Shown: positions 25,208-34,554, numbered from the stretch's first letter. The stretch is 64,000 bases of DNA from Pantoea sp. alder81 (GCF_020179835.1 NZ_JAIUDA010000001.1:806001-870000); one strand, 5' to 3'. Notes: generated from the sequence alone by a model not told the origin. Translations and numbers: made by a program.

Positions 25208-26383
25208 ATGATGAAAGGAAAATTCATGGCTTCATTGATGCTACTGGCGAGTGTTGCAGCGAATGCGGAAAACGTGCGTCAGGCGCTGGCTCCGGCGTTG
25301 GTAGAAATGGCCTACAGTCCGAAGCAAAATGCGCTGTTTGTCAGTGCGCCCGACTGGAAACAGGAAGCAAAATCCAGCGTACTGCGCCTTAATCCGCTGA
25401 CGTTAAAAGCCGAAGCCACCATTCCACAGCAGGTTAAAGGTTTCGGTGTGGCGCTGGATGACAGTCACAATCGCCTCTATCTTAGCCAGGGATTTAACGG
25501 CGCCGTTGGCGTGGTAGATACCGCCGCTAATCGGGCGCTGCACGATATCGTGTTGCAAAACAAAGTTAATCTGGCCGCGGCTTATCGCACGGCGGGGATT
25601 GGCGGCCAGCGTTTAGCCTATCTGCTGGAGGAGTTACAGCGCTTCGGTATCAGCGATGATTACTTGTACAAAGTACGTGAAGTGAAATATGACGCGCGCA
25701 GCGGTCGACTGTTTTTACCCGGTCTGGGCTACGGCGTGGAAAGCGTGCTGTTCGTGGTGGAGACCCGCAAGCAGCAGCTTGAGAAAGTCATTCCAGGTTT
25801 TGGCTTTTACGCCACCGGTATTGCGATTGATGAAGCGGGGCGCCGCGTGTTTGTCTCCAATATGCAGGGGCAGCTGATGACGCTGAACGCGGATACGCTG
25901 CAGATCACGCATACGCAGGAGATTGAAGCCGATCAACTGCTTAATCTGGTCTATGACCCGCAGGGACATCGTCTGCTGGGCGTTGACCAGGGTATCGATC
26001 GTGACAAGCCGCGTAATAACTATCTGGGACGCACCTACACTCGGCGCAGCAGCGGACATCAGCTGTTTGCCCTGGATGCAGACAGCGGCAAGGTCCTGGC
26101 GAAGGTGGATACCGATCAGGTGCCGATTGGTTTACTGCTGGATGCGCAGCAGCAGCGTATTTATGTCACCAACCGCAACGGTGTCAGAGTCGAAAAGGGC
26201 GCAGGGACGGTGACGATATTTGATGCTCGATCGCTGCAACGAATTAACACCCTGGCGTTGCCTCCGCACCCCAATAGCCTGGCATTGGACGAAGCTAATC
26301 AGGCCCTGTTTGTCACCGTGAAAAATGACGGTGCGGCGACCAAAGCGGGAACATTAGAGAGTGTGGTACGTATCAGCGAGTAA
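25208..26383 (+). CDS. Secreted YncE-family beta-propeller protein
   Basis: A 391-residue periplasmic protein with a signal peptide (FMASLMLLASVAANA) followed by seven-bladed YVTN-type propeller repeats such as GFGVALDDSHNRLYLSQGFNGAVGVVDT (in two parts), IYVTNRNGVRVEKGAGTVTIFD and LPPHPNSLALDEANQALFVTV. E. coli YncE has this fold and is genetically linked to the TonB receptor YncD. Here the two genes are eight bases apart in one operon, which strengthens a shared role, perhaps ligand or DNA binding in the periplasm. Either of two adjacent ATG codons (25208, 25211) can use AAGGAG at 25198-25203. Confidence 0.88.
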   Translation: MMKGKFMASLMLLASVAANAENVRQALAPALVEMAYSPKQNALFVSAPDWKQEAKSSVLRLNPLTLKAEATIPQQVKGFGVALDDSHNRLYLSQGFNGAVGVVDTAANRALHDIVLQNKVNLAAAYRTAGIGGQRLAYLLEELQRFGISDDYLYKVREVKYDARSGRLFLPGLGYGVESVLFVVETRKQQLEKVIPGFGFYATGIAIDEAGRRVFVSNMQGQLMTLNADTLQITHTQEIEADQLLNLVYDPQGHRLLGVDQGIDRDKPRNNYLGRTYTRRSSGHQLFALDADSGKVLAKVDTDQVPIGLLLDAQQQRIYVTNRNGVRVEKGAGTVTIFDARSLQRINTLALPPHPNSLALDEANQALFVTVKNDGAATKAGTLESVVRISE

Positions 26384-26492
26384 CAGCGCGGTATGAAGTC
26401 GCGGTGTGATTGATGATGTAATCCTGCAGTAACCGGGAGCCGTAAAACGTCATCAATCCACCGCTGCCTCACAAAGGAATTTATATCAAATT

Positions 26493-26891
26493 ATGAAAAA
26501 GTTAATTGCCTTATCACTGGTCTGTTTTTCACTCCACGTGATGGCACAGACGCCATCTGCCAAAAAACCGTTTTTCGACAGCAAAAGTTATCAGGTGTAT
26601 TTGGACACCAGCAAATGCGTTGAGGGCGATGTGGAGTGCGATGGCATCATCTATCACTCGATCAATAAAAAGAACCATCACGAACTGACGATTAAGGGTT
26701 CGACGCTGAACATCGGCCCGTCACATGATTTCCGCGGCTATATATTCCGCAACGGCGATTATAGCTATGTGCTGTCACCTGCAGCAGGTGCGGGTAACGA
26801 CGACAACCACGTCTGGACGCTGCAGGTTTCACAGCACCAGGCGCAGGGCGACAAGGTGCTGTTTAGCGAAAATGGCAACGTGGTCGAATAA
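26493..26891 (+). CDS. Small secreted protein of unknown function
   Basis: A 132-residue protein with a clean signal peptide (LIALSLVCFSLHVMA, cleavage before QTPSA). The mature part of about 112 residues has two cysteines (KCVEGDVEC), which could form a disulfide, and a mainly beta pattern (HELTIKGSTLNIG, YIFRNGDYSYVLSP). I do not recognise the family. It lies 109 bases after the YncE-type gene, so it may belong to that transcript, and ends one base before the stop of the convergent broken gene. An AGGA lies about 13 bases upstream of the start, rather far. Confidence 0.7.
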   Translation: MKKLIALSLVCFSLHVMAQTPSAKKPFFDSKSYQVYLDTSKCVEGDVECDGIIYHSINKKNHHELTIKGSTLNIGPSHDFRGYIFRNGDYSYVLSPAAGAGNDDNHVWTLQVSQHQAQGDKVLFSENGNVVE

Positions 26892-26892
26892 A

Positions 26893-27187
26893 TCAGCCTG
26901 CGGGAGTCGGCACATTTACCAGCCAGGTGCCGCTCCCCTCATCAATTTGTAGCGAATGCTGCCAGTTGTCCCCCTTGCTTAAGCGTGACCTGCAACTGAT
27001 AGTCTCCCGGAACCAAACTCAACCTTTTCATGCCATCCTGTTCTTCCGTGTTTTGCGGCTTGCCGTTGATTTCTAACTGAGTGAGCTGGGTAGCGTCCGC
27101 TGCGCGCAAATAAATCTGCGCGGGTGTAGCAGGGGCAGGCGCCACAGTGGCTTTAGATGACGGTGTCATATTCTGCTCGGCCACCAC
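26893..27187 (-). pseudogene. Frameshifted small beta-domain protein remnant
   Basis: An 81-codon frame from GTG 27187 reads through a Pro/Ala-rich linker into LTQLEINGKPQN and RLSLVPGDYQLQVTLKQ, then ends at 26942. If the run of five G (minus strand, 26970-26974) had four, the frame would continue GDNWQHSLQIDEGSGTWLV and NVPTPAG to a TGA at 26893-26895. That continuation looks far more like protein than the present end. Upstream, an ATG after AGGA at about 27230 meets a stop within five codons, so the 5' end may also be damaged. Either a homopolymer change inactivated the gene or the base call is wrong. Family unknown; the style suggests a secreted carbohydrate- or peptidoglycan-related domain. 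Confidence 0.6.
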
Positions 27188-27311
27188 TACTAAAGGTTTT
27201 GTTGGAGCGATAGCACGGCACGATTAATCTCTTTTCATTTTCCTGACAGTTGAGGTAGTGCTAATTTGATAGACTTCAACTTGAGAATGAACGTTCACTA
27301 CAGGGTTATTC

Positions 27312-28460
27312 ATGAAGAATTTTCAGCGCAGTGTGATCGCCGGGTTGGTGATGTTAGTCGCCGCTTGTGATCAAAGCAGCAATCAACAAGCCGCGGCAAC
27401 CACCACGGAAGTGGGCGTGAAAACGTTGCAAAACGAATCGGTTACGCTGGACAGCCAACTTGCCGGGCGTGTTACTGGCAGTATGACCTCCGAAGTTCGC
27501 CCGCAGGTTGAAGGCATTATCCTCAAGCGCCTGTTTACTGAAGGCGATGAAGTGAAAGCGGGTCAGGTGCTATATCAAATCGATCCTGCCAGCTATCAGG
27601 CCAGCTACGATCAAGCGCTCGCACAATTAAAGAACGCACAGGCGTTAGTCAAAAGCAGCAAATTAAAAGCAGAGCGTTACGCTGCATTAGTGAAAGAGAA
27701 TGGCGTATCGCGTCAGGATGCTGATGATGCATTGGCAACCTATCAACAAAACGTGGCGTCGGTGGATCAATATCGTGCCGCCGTGGAAAGTGCGCGCATC
27801 AATCTGAATTACACCCAGATCAAAGCGCCGATCAGCGGCCGTATTGGTATTTCATCGGTGACGCCAGGAGCGCTGGTGACTGCCAGTCAAACCACCGCGC
27901 TGGCGACCATTCGTGCCCTCGACCCGATTTATGTCGACCTGACCCAATCCAGCGTGCAACTGCTGAAACTGAAACGTCAGCAGGCGTCGTTGCAGCAGAG
28001 CACTGACGCCGTACCGGTTACAGTGAAACTCGAAGATGGCAGTGCCTATGACCATCCGGGCAAGCTGGAGTTGACGGAAGTGTCGGTAGACGAAGCCACC
28101 GGTACCGTGACGCTGCGCGCCATCTTCCCTAATCCGCAACATGAACTGCTGCCGGGCATGTATGTGCGAGCCAATGTGACCAACGGCGTAAAATCCGATG
28201 CGATTCTGGCACCGCAGCAAGGCATCACGCGTGATGCTAAAGGCAACGCCACGGCGCTGGTGGTGGATAAAGAGAACAAAGTCGAGAGCCGTGAAGTGGT
28301 GGCTGACCGCGTGATTGGGAATAAGTGGCTGATTACCTCTGGCCTCAACAGCGGTGACAAGCTGATTGTTGAAGGTACAGGAAAAGTGCAGGCGGGCATG
28401 AGTGTGAAAGCCGTGGAAGTGATGCCAAACGATAAAGCCGCGACCAGCGAGGGTAACTGA
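27312..28460 (+). CDS. RND efflux periplasmic adaptor (AcrA/MexA type)
   Basis: Membrane-fusion subunit of a tripartite drug-efflux pump. It is a lipoprotein: MKNFQRSVIAGLVMLVAAC has a lipobox with Cys19. Then come the lipoyl half-motif VRPQVEGIILKRLFTEGDEVKAG (in two parts), a coiled-coil hairpin (residues about 95-165), the second lipoyl half INLNYTQIKAPISGRIG, and beta-barrel and membrane-proximal domains. The length of 382 fits AcrA (397). It is the first gene of a three-gene operon, two bases before the permease. A TGAACGTTCA palindrome at 27288-27297 just upstream may bind a TetR repressor. Confidence 0.94.
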   Translation: MKNFQRSVIAGLVMLVAACDQSSNQQAAATTTEVGVKTLQNESVTLDSQLAGRVTGSMTSEVRPQVEGIILKRLFTEGDEVKAGQVLYQIDPASYQASYDQALAQLKNAQALVKSSKLKAERYAALVKENGVSRQDADDALATYQQNVASVDQYRAAVESARINLNYTQIKAPISGRIGISSVTPGALVTASQTTALATIRALDPIYVDLTQSSVQLLKLKRQQASLQQSTDAVPVTVKLEDGSAYDHPGKLELTEVSVDEATGTVTLRAIFPNPQHELLPGMYVRANVTNGVKSDAILAPQQGITRDAKGNATALVVDKENKVESREVVADRVIGNKWLITSGLNSGDKLIVEGTGKVQAGMSVKAVEVMPNDKAATSEGN

Positions 28461-28461
28461 T

Positions 28462-31400
28462 ATGTTGGCTCAGTTCTTTATTCGTCGGCCGGTGTTTGCC
28501 TGGGTTATTGCCATTTGCATTATGATGTTCGGCTTGCTCAGTGTTAACAGTCTGCCTGTGGCGCAATATCCTGACGTTGCGCCACCGCAGATCAGTATCC
28601 AGGCAACCTATACCGGTGCATCGGCGGAAACGCTGGAGAGCAGCGTCACTCAGGTGATTGAGCAGCAGCTCACCGGACTGGATGGTCTGCTCTATTTTAA
28701 CTCCACCAGCACGGCATCGACCGGGCAGGTGAAAATCAACGTCACCTTCCAGCAGGGCACCGATCCAGATATCGCTCAGGTCCAGGTGCAGAACAAGGTT
28801 CAGCAAGCAGAGAGCCGTCTGCCTACCGCGGTGACCACTCAGGGTGTCACCGTAGAGAAAGCGCAGAGCGACTTCCTGCTGATCCTCGCGGTGTACGATA
28901 AAACCAATAAAAGCAGCTCTTCCGATGTGGCTGACTATATGGTCAGTAATATGGAAGACACGCTGGCCCGTGTGACCGGTGTGGGTAGCGTACAGGTGTT
29001 TGGTGCCGAATACGCGATGCGCATCTGGCTGGACCCAAGCAAGCTTGCTTCTTATTCACTGATGCCGTCGGATGTCACCACCGCGCTGGAGAGCCAGAAC
29101 ACCCAGGTCTCTTCCGGTCAGTTGGGCGCACAGCCAGCCAGTAAAGAGCAGCAATTGGTGGCGACGGTGCGTTCGCGTTCACGTCTGCAAACCCCAGAAC
29201 AGTTCCGCAATATCGTACTGAAAAGCCAGGCGGACGGATCGGTGGTGCGCCTGAGTGATGTGGCACGCGTCGAGATGGGTGATGAAGACTACAGCGCCAA
29301 CGTATTGGCGAACGGTCATCCGGCATCGGGTATCGCCGTGCAGCTGGCATCGGGTGCCAATGCGCTCTCCACTGCTGAAGCGGTAAAATCCACCATCAAT
29401 GAGTTCCGCAGCAGCATGCCCGCTGGCTATGAAATTGCCTATCCACTCGATAGCACCGATTTCGTGAAAATCTCAATTGAAGAGGTGGTAAAAACGCTGA
29501 TTGAAGCGGTGATCCTGGTGGTCATCGTGATGTTCGTGTTCCTGCAGAACATTCGTACCACATTGATCCCAGCGATTGCCGTGCCGGTGGTGTTACTGGG
29601 CACCTTTGGTGTGCTGTCACTGTTCGGTTACTCGATTAATACCTTAACCATGTTCGGCATGGTGCTCGCCATCGGCTTATTAGTTGATGATGCGATCGTC
29701 GTGGTAGAAAACGTCGAGCGTGTGATGCGCGAAGAGGGATTGCCACCACGACAGGCCACCGAAAAATCGATGAGAGAGATCACCGGCGCGCTGGTGGGGA
29801 TTGCATTGGTGCTGTCAGCGGTGTTCCTGCCGATGACCTTCTTCAGTGGCTCAACCGGCGTGATCTATCGTCAGTTCTCGATCACCATTGTGTCGTCAAT
29901 GGTGCTGTCGGTGATTGTGGCGCTGACGCTGACGCCGGCACTCTGTGCCACCTTACTGAAACCGCATAATCACGAAAGTGGCACCAAAGGTTTCTTCGGC
30001 TGGTTCAACCGCAGCTACGAAAAAGTGCAGGGACGCTATCAGAACGGCGTCGGCCATGTGGTGAAGAGTTCAGTGCGCTATCTGCTGCTGTACGGTGTGC
30101 TGCTGATTGGCTGTGCCGTGCTTTATATGCGTCTGCCGACCGGCTTCCTGCCAACCGAAGATCAGGGCTATATCATGGTGCAGTATCAGCTTGCACCGGG
30201 CGCCACGGAAAACCGTACCAGTGAAGTCCGTCGCCAGGTGCAGCAGTACTTCGCCACCAAAGAGAAAGATAACGTTAACGTCAGCATGCTGGTCAACGGC
30301 TTCAGTTTTGCCGGTAGCGGACAAAACGCCGGTATTGGCTTTATCTCGCTGAAAAACTGGAGTGAACGTAAAGGCACCGAGAACAGCGCTGATGCGATTG
30401 CCGGCCGCGCCATGGCGGCACTCTCCAGCATTCGTGATGCGCAGATTTTTGTTTTGTCACCGCCTTCGGTCTCTGGCCTTGGACAGTCAAACGGCTTTAC
30501 TTTCGAACTGCAAGGGCGCGGGGCGACCGACCGTGACCAGCTGTTGAAGATGCGTAACCAGCTGATAGCCGAAGCCAATCAGGATCCGGTGTTGAGTGCG
30601 GTACGTGCAAACTCACTGCCTGATTTGCCGCAATTAGATGTGAGCATTGATGATGCCAAAGCGCAGTCGCTGGGTCTGACCATCAGTGACATTAACACTA
30701 CGCTGAGCGCAGCGATTGGCGGCAGCTACGTCAATGACTTCACTGACCGCGGCCGCGTGAAGAAAGTCTATATTCAGGGCGACCAGCAGTTCCGCAGTAA
30801 GCCGGAAGATATCGATCAATGGTACGTGCGCGGAACGGATAGCAGCAGCAATACCACCATGGTGCCGTTCTCTTCATTTGCCTCGTCGCAATGGGCGTAC
30901 GGACCTGATGTGCTGTCGCGTTATAACGGTCTGGCCTCGTATGAGATAGAGGGATCGTCAGCCTCCGGTAAGAGTTCGGGCGATGCCATTACCGCGATGG
31001 AGAAACTGGCGGCCAAACTGCCGGCTGGCACCACCTTTGCGTGGAGCGGGCTCTCATATCAGGAAAAACTCTCGGGCAACCAGGCAATGTCGTTGTATGG
31101 CATCTCGCTGATTGTGGTGTTCCTGTGTCTCGCTGCGCTGTATGAGAGCTGGTCAGTGCCGTTCTCGGTGATGATGGTGGTGCCGTTGGGCGTTATCGGT
31201 TCGTTGCTGGCGATTACGCTGCGTGGACTGGAAAACGATGTCTATTTCCAGGTGGCGTTGCTGACCATCATCGGGCTATCAGCGAAGAACGCGATTTTGA
31301 TTGTGGAGTTCGCGGAGGATAACTACCGCAAAGGCGAGAATCTGGTGAAAGCCGCGATTCACGCTGCCACCATGCGATTGCGTCCTATCATCATGACCTC

Positions 31401-31623
31401 ACTGGCGTTCACCGCCGGGGTGCTGCCGCTCGCCATCTCCACGGGTGCCGGGGCTAACAGCCGTATTGCGATCGGGACCGGCATCATCGGCGGCACCCTG
31501 ACCGCGACCTTGCTCGCCATCTTCTTTGTTCCGCTGTTCTTTGTTCTGGTCCGTCGCGTATTCCCGGCGATTCCGCATGACGATGCACAGTCAACTGAAT
31601 CTGCTGTGAAGGCGGAGGAGTAA
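28462..31623 (+). CDS. RND multidrug efflux permease (AcrB/MexB type, HAE1)
   Basis: Proton-driven inner-membrane pump subunit, 1053 residues, with 12 membrane helices and two large periplasmic loops. It has the HAE1 start MLAQFFIRRPVFAWVIAI, the helix-4 pair of aspartates in IGLLVDDAIVVVENVERV, the helix-10 lysine in LSAKNAILIVEFAEDNYRKG, and RPIIMTSLAFTAGVLPLAIS. All proton-relay residues expected from AcrB (two Asp, one Lys) are present. It forms an operon with the adaptor (gap one base) and the outer-membrane channel (gap one base). Typical substrates are hydrophobic drugs, detergents or plant antimicrobials. Confidence 0.96.
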   Translation: MLAQFFIRRPVFAWVIAICIMMFGLLSVNSLPVAQYPDVAPPQISIQATYTGASAETLESSVTQVIEQQLTGLDGLLYFNSTSTASTGQVKINVTFQQGTDPDIAQVQVQNKVQQAESRLPTAVTTQGVTVEKAQSDFLLILAVYDKTNKSSSSDVADYMVSNMEDTLARVTGVGSVQVFGAEYAMRIWLDPSKLASYSLMPSDVTTALESQNTQVSSGQLGAQPASKEQQLVATVRSRSRLQTPEQFRNIVLKSQADGSVVRLSDVARVEMGDEDYSANVLANGHPASGIAVQLASGANALSTAEAVKSTINEFRSSMPAGYEIAYPLDSTDFVKISIEEVVKTLIEAVILVVIVMFVFLQNIRTTLIPAIAVPVVLLGTFGVLSLFGYSINTLTMFGMVLAIGLLVDDAIVVVENVERVMREEGLPPRQATEKSMREITGALVGIALVLSAVFLPMTFFSGSTGVIYRQFSITIVSSMVLSVIVALTLTPALCATLLKPHNHESGTKGFFGWFNRSYEKVQGRYQNGVGHVVKSSVRYLLLYGVLLIGCAVLYMRLPTGFLPTEDQGYIMVQYQLAPGATENRTSEVRRQVQQYFATKEKDNVNVSMLVNGFSFAGSGQNAGIGFISLKNWSERKGTENSADAIAGRAMAALSSIRDAQIFVLSPPSVSGLGQSNGFTFELQGRGATDRDQLLKMRNQLIAEANQDPVLSAVRANSLPDLPQLDVSIDDAKAQSLGLTISDINTTLSAAIGGSYVNDFTDRGRVKKVYIQGDQQFRSKPEDIDQWYVRGTDSSSNTTMVPFSSFASSQWAYGPDVLSRYNGLASYEIEGSSASGKSSGDAITAMEKLAAKLPAGTTFAWSGLSYQEKLSGNQAMSLYGISLIVVFLCLAALYESWSVPFSVMMVVPLGVIGSLLAITLRGLENDVYFQVALLTIIGLSAKNAILIVEFAEDNYRKGENLVKAAIHAATMRLRPIIMTSLAFTAGVLPLAISTGAGANSRIAIGTGIIGGTLTATLLAIFFVPLFFVLVRRVFPAIPHDDAQSTESAVKAEE

Positions 31624-31624
31624 T

Positions 31625-33049
31625 ATGTCTGCAAAACTTTTAATGGTGTTTTTGCCGTGCTTCCTCGCGGGTTGCGTGTCACTCGATCCGCACTACGATC
31701 GTCCTAAGGATGCGATAAGCACCACTGCGCCAAGCGGTGATGCCTATCGCTCACTGCAAGGGACACCGGCTAACTATCGTGATATCAGCTGGCAGGATTA
31801 TGTGCTGGATGCGAAGTTACGCCAGGTGGTGGCGATGGCGCTGGACAGCAGTCGCGATCTGCGTGAAGCAGTGGCGAGTGTGAAATCAGCTCATGCTCAA
31901 TATGGTGAGCAGCGTGCGGATCTGTTCCCAACCCTGAGCGCAGGCGTGAGCGGCACGCGGTCACGTGCCTTAACCGGGGAGGGAAATCAAACGGCCCTCA
32001 GTAATACCTATTCGGCGGAGGGCAGCGTCAGCTCCTTCGAGTTGGATCTGTTTGGTAAGAACCAAAGCCTGTCGCGTCAGCAGTATGAAACCTATCTCGG
32101 CACGCTGGAGGGCGCACGCAGCACGCGCCTGACGGTGCTGTATAACACCGTGGATTACTGGTTACAGCTGGCCGCCGACCGCAGCAATCTGGCGATCGCC
32201 AAAGAGACGGCGGAAAGTGCGCGCCAGTCGCTGGAAGTAACGCGCAAACGTCTGCAAAATGGCGTGGATTCGATGGTGGATGTTGCTTCTGCAGAAACCA
32301 CCTATCACTCTGCGCAAGCGGATGTGGCCAGCTATACCACCAGCGTGGCGCAGGATAAGAATGCGCTGGATTTGGTCGTGGGAAAAAGCGTGCCTGACGC
32401 GCTGCTGCCTGAGAATATCGAGTCCATCGGCAATGCATTGAAAACTGTGCCAGCAGGGATCTCTTCGGATGCCCTGAATAATCGCCCTGATGTGTTGCAG
32501 GCCGAGCATAACCTGAAAGCGGCGAATGCCAATATCGGGGCGGCACGCGCTAACTTCTTCCCGAGCATTACCCTGACCGCTAGCGGTGGCGTCGGAAGTT
32601 CTGATTTGTCATCGCTGTTCAAAAATGGTGCGGGCATTTGGTCGTTTGCGCCCAGCATCTCGTTGCCGATTTTCAAAGGCGGTTATAACGTTTCCTATCT
32701 CAACTACACCAAAGCGCAGAAAGAGTATTACGTGGCGGTGTATGAGAAGTCGGTGCAAACCGCGTTTTCGGAAGTGGCGGATGCGCTGGCGCGGCGCGGC
32801 ACCATTAACGATCAGCTGACCAGCCAACGTAATAATGTTGCCGCATCGCAGACTTACTATCATCTGGCCGACCTGCGTTATCAGAATGGTGTGGACACTT
32901 ATCTGAATGCGTTAACCGCTCAGCGCACCTTGTATACCGCGCGCACCAGTTTGGTTAGCGTGCAGCAGGCCTATTACCAAAACCTTAATACCTTCTACAA
33001 AGTGTTGGGTGGTGGTACGGCGTTGAAAGAATCTGAACTGAAACTGTGA
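31625..33049 (+). CDS. Outer-membrane efflux channel (OprM/NodT family lipoprotein)
   Basis: Outer-membrane duct completing the RND pump. The 474-residue protein has a lipoprotein signal ending LAGC with Cys17, followed by two repeated four-helix/beta halves typical of the NodT family. Landmarks are WQDYVLDAKLRQVVAMALDSSRDLREA, split by its internal repeat, GEGNQTALSNTYSAEGSVSSFELDLFGK region, NNRPDVLQAEHNLKAANANIGAARANFFPS region and LRYQNGVDTYLNALTAQRTLY. It starts one base after the permease stop with an excellent GGAGGAG site. Having its own OprM-type channel makes the system MexAB-OprM-like rather than AcrAB-like, where TolC is encoded elsewhere. Confidence 0.94.
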   Translation: MSAKLLMVFLPCFLAGCVSLDPHYDRPKDAISTTAPSGDAYRSLQGTPANYRDISWQDYVLDAKLRQVVAMALDSSRDLREAVASVKSAHAQYGEQRADLFPTLSAGVSGTRSRALTGEGNQTALSNTYSAEGSVSSFELDLFGKNQSLSRQQYETYLGTLEGARSTRLTVLYNTVDYWLQLAADRSNLAIAKETAESARQSLEVTRKRLQNGVDSMVDVASAETTYHSAQADVASYTTSVAQDKNALDLVVGKSVPDALLPENIESIGNALKTVPAGISSDALNNRPDVLQAEHNLKAANANIGAARANFFPSITLTASGGVGSSDLSSLFKNGAGIWSFAPSISLPIFKGGYNVSYLNYTKAQKEYYVAVYEKSVQTAFSEVADALARRGTINDQLTSQRNNVAASQTYYHLADLRYQNGVDTYLNALTAQRTLYTARTSLVSVQQAYYQNLNTFYKVLGGGTALKESELKL

Positions 33050-33055
33050 TGATCG

Positions 33056-33128
33056 CCCCAGGTCGATGCGTTAACGACCTGGGGAAAAATGTAACCGGAT
33101 TTATAGCCGCCATTTCGGCTATAAATCC
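33056..33128. promoter_or_regulatory. Two hairpins between the efflux operon and a TetR gene
   Basis: CCCCAGGTCG (33056-33065) pairs with CGACCTGGGG (33075-33084). GGATTTATAGCCG (33097-33109) pairs perfectly over 13 bp with CGGCTATAAATCC (33116-33128) around a six-base loop. Neither is followed by T, so they are not classical terminators on the + strand. The second, 54 bases before the TetR start, is a good operator candidate. Confidence 0.45.
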
Positions 33129-33181
33129 CTTCGCGTATGATATGAAAAAATAATAATTACGTGACGGTCATTTTAGGAGTT

Positions 33182-33766
33182 ATGTTGAGCAAATCAGAGA
33201 ATGACGCCTTCGTGCGACAGCGGCAGCAAATAATTATCGCCGCTGCAAAAATATGTTTTAGCCGCTCCGGTTTTCACGGTGCCAGCATGGCCGATATCAG
33301 TCGTGAGTCAGGTTTGGGAGCAGGGCAGATATATCGTTACTTTGATAGCAAAGAATTAATTGTTAGCGAAACAATAAAAAGTATCGCCACGAGTTGGCGC
33401 GTTTTTTTGCAAGATAATCTGCCGCACCAAATCAGCACCACCGATATTATTAATGCGGAATCTTCGTTTTGGCAGGATTGGCCCTATCAGGACCGCTGTT
33501 TATTGCTGGAGATGTATTCGGAAGCATCGCGCAATCAATCTGTGCGGGAAGTTTTGGCACAGGAAGAACAGCTATTGATTGCTGATTTGGAAAAAGCCTT
33601 TAGCCGTCAGTATGCTCACGTGAGTCCACAGCAGCGCAATGAGCGTATCCAATTTTTGTTAATGCTGGTAGACGGTGTTGCCTGTCGCGCATTTGGCGAT
33701 AAGAACCTGGATCATCAAGAACAGGGGAGGATCAATGGCATCCTTTCACATCATTTGTTTGGCTGA
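33182..33766 (+). CDS. TetR/AcrR-family regulator downstream of the efflux operon
   Basis: A 194-residue repressor. The N-terminal helix-turn-helix reads FSRSGFHGASMADISRESG and GAGQIYRYFDSKELIV. The ligand-binding part contains SEASRNQSVREVLAQEEQ, close in style to the convergent neighbour at 33769-34332 (SSEATRNERIRQIMNDAW). It begins 132 bases after the pump operon, on the same strand, so it may regulate it. ATG 33182 is preferred because AGGAG lies just upstream; an in-frame GTG at 33161 lacks a site. The spacing to ATG is short, and TTG 33185 is also possible. The gene is more AT-rich than the pump genes. Confidence 0.88.
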   Translation: MLSKSENDAFVRQRQQIIIAAAKICFSRSGFHGASMADISRESGLGAGQIYRYFDSKELIVSETIKSIATSWRVFLQDNLPHQISTTDIINAESSFWQDWPYQDRCLLLEMYSEASRNQSVREVLAQEEQLLIADLEKAFSRQYAHVSPQQRNERIQFLLMLVDGVACRAFGDKNLDHQEQGRINGILSHHLFG

Positions 33767-33768
33767 TT

Positions 33769-34332
33769 TCAGGCCATATCATGCTGATTGATGTCACGCG
33801 TGATAGCATCAAAAAAAGGCATAAACCCGTCGGGAACGTCACGTTGTTTCATGCAACGGCGAATGATCATCCCATCAATCACCAGTGAGATGGTATGCAG
33901 CCGGGTGTTGATGACGTCGGCTTTCAGCGCCGGATTAAGCGTCTGCTCCTGAGCAATAAAGTTGTTTTTTAATACCAGCCACGCATCATTCATTATCTGA
34001 CGAATACGCTCATTGCGTGTGGCTTCAGATGACACCTCCATCAGCAACACAATACTGTGCTCGACCTCAGGCGGCACAATATCCTGCACCGAATGCGTCA
34101 TGCCACCCGCATGGGCAATTCGCTCAAAATCAGCATTTAATAATGCAATCATGCGTTGCACGACATTGGTCACCAGCGCTTCAATAATGGCTTCTTTGTT
34201 TTTGTAATATTTATAAATTAAACCAATGCTGACATTAGCCTGGCTGGCAATATTCTGAATGGAAGTTTGATGGAAACCTTTTAGTCGCATGCACTGCTCG
34301 GCTGCATCAAGAATCTGTTCGCTGCGATTCAT
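33769..34332 (-). CDS. TetR/AcrR-family regulator divergent from pirin
   Basis: A 187-residue repressor with a standard TetR DNA-binding domain (MRLKGFHQTSIQNIASQANV, then SIGLIYKYYKNKEAIIEALV). It is convergent with the other TetR gene, the two stops being three bases apart, and divergent from the pirin gene across 222 bases. That spacer contains the palindrome GAACA-CC-TGTTC (34488-34499), a likely operator. The similarity of effector-domain wording between the two TetR proteins suggests related ligands, but this needs an alignment. Confidence 0.88.
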   Translation of the reverse strand: MNRSEQILDAAEQCMRLKGFHQTSIQNIASQANVSIGLIYKYYKNKEAIIEALVTNVVQRMIALLNADFERIAHAGGMTHSVQDIVPPEVEHSIVLLMEVSSEATRNERIRQIMNDAWLVLKNNFIAQEQTLNPALKADVINTRLHTISLVIDGMIIRRCMKQRDVPDGFMPFFDAITRDINQHDMA

Positions 34333-34487
34333 GTTATTTACTCATCACGGAAAAGCGTATTTTACGCAAAAATGAACAGGCTGACTAATCCTGAATGCTG
34401 AAAACTGGCGGCATTTGACTCGTTTCTCACTCTTATTATTGCTACTGGTTATCAATATTCAAAAATTTTGACATAAGCGAGCAAATT

Positions 34488-34499
34488 GAACACCTGTTC
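34488..34499. promoter_or_regulatory. Candidate TetR operator upstream of pirin
   Basis: GAACA-CC-TGTTC is a perfect inverted repeat of 5 bp in the TetR/pirin spacer, directly downstream of a TTGACA (34468-34473) that could be a -35 box for the pirin gene. Binding here would block that promoter. No matching -10 box is clear. Confidence 0.4.
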
Positions 34500-34554
34500 T
34501 GCGATTTTCATGTCGCTATCATGATGTGCATAGCAACATTTTGAGGAGCAAACC

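Noticed and set aside
28345..28806. Minus-strand ORF across the adaptor-permease junction
   Set aside because: It is antisense to conserved RND coding sequence with no independent signal of translation.
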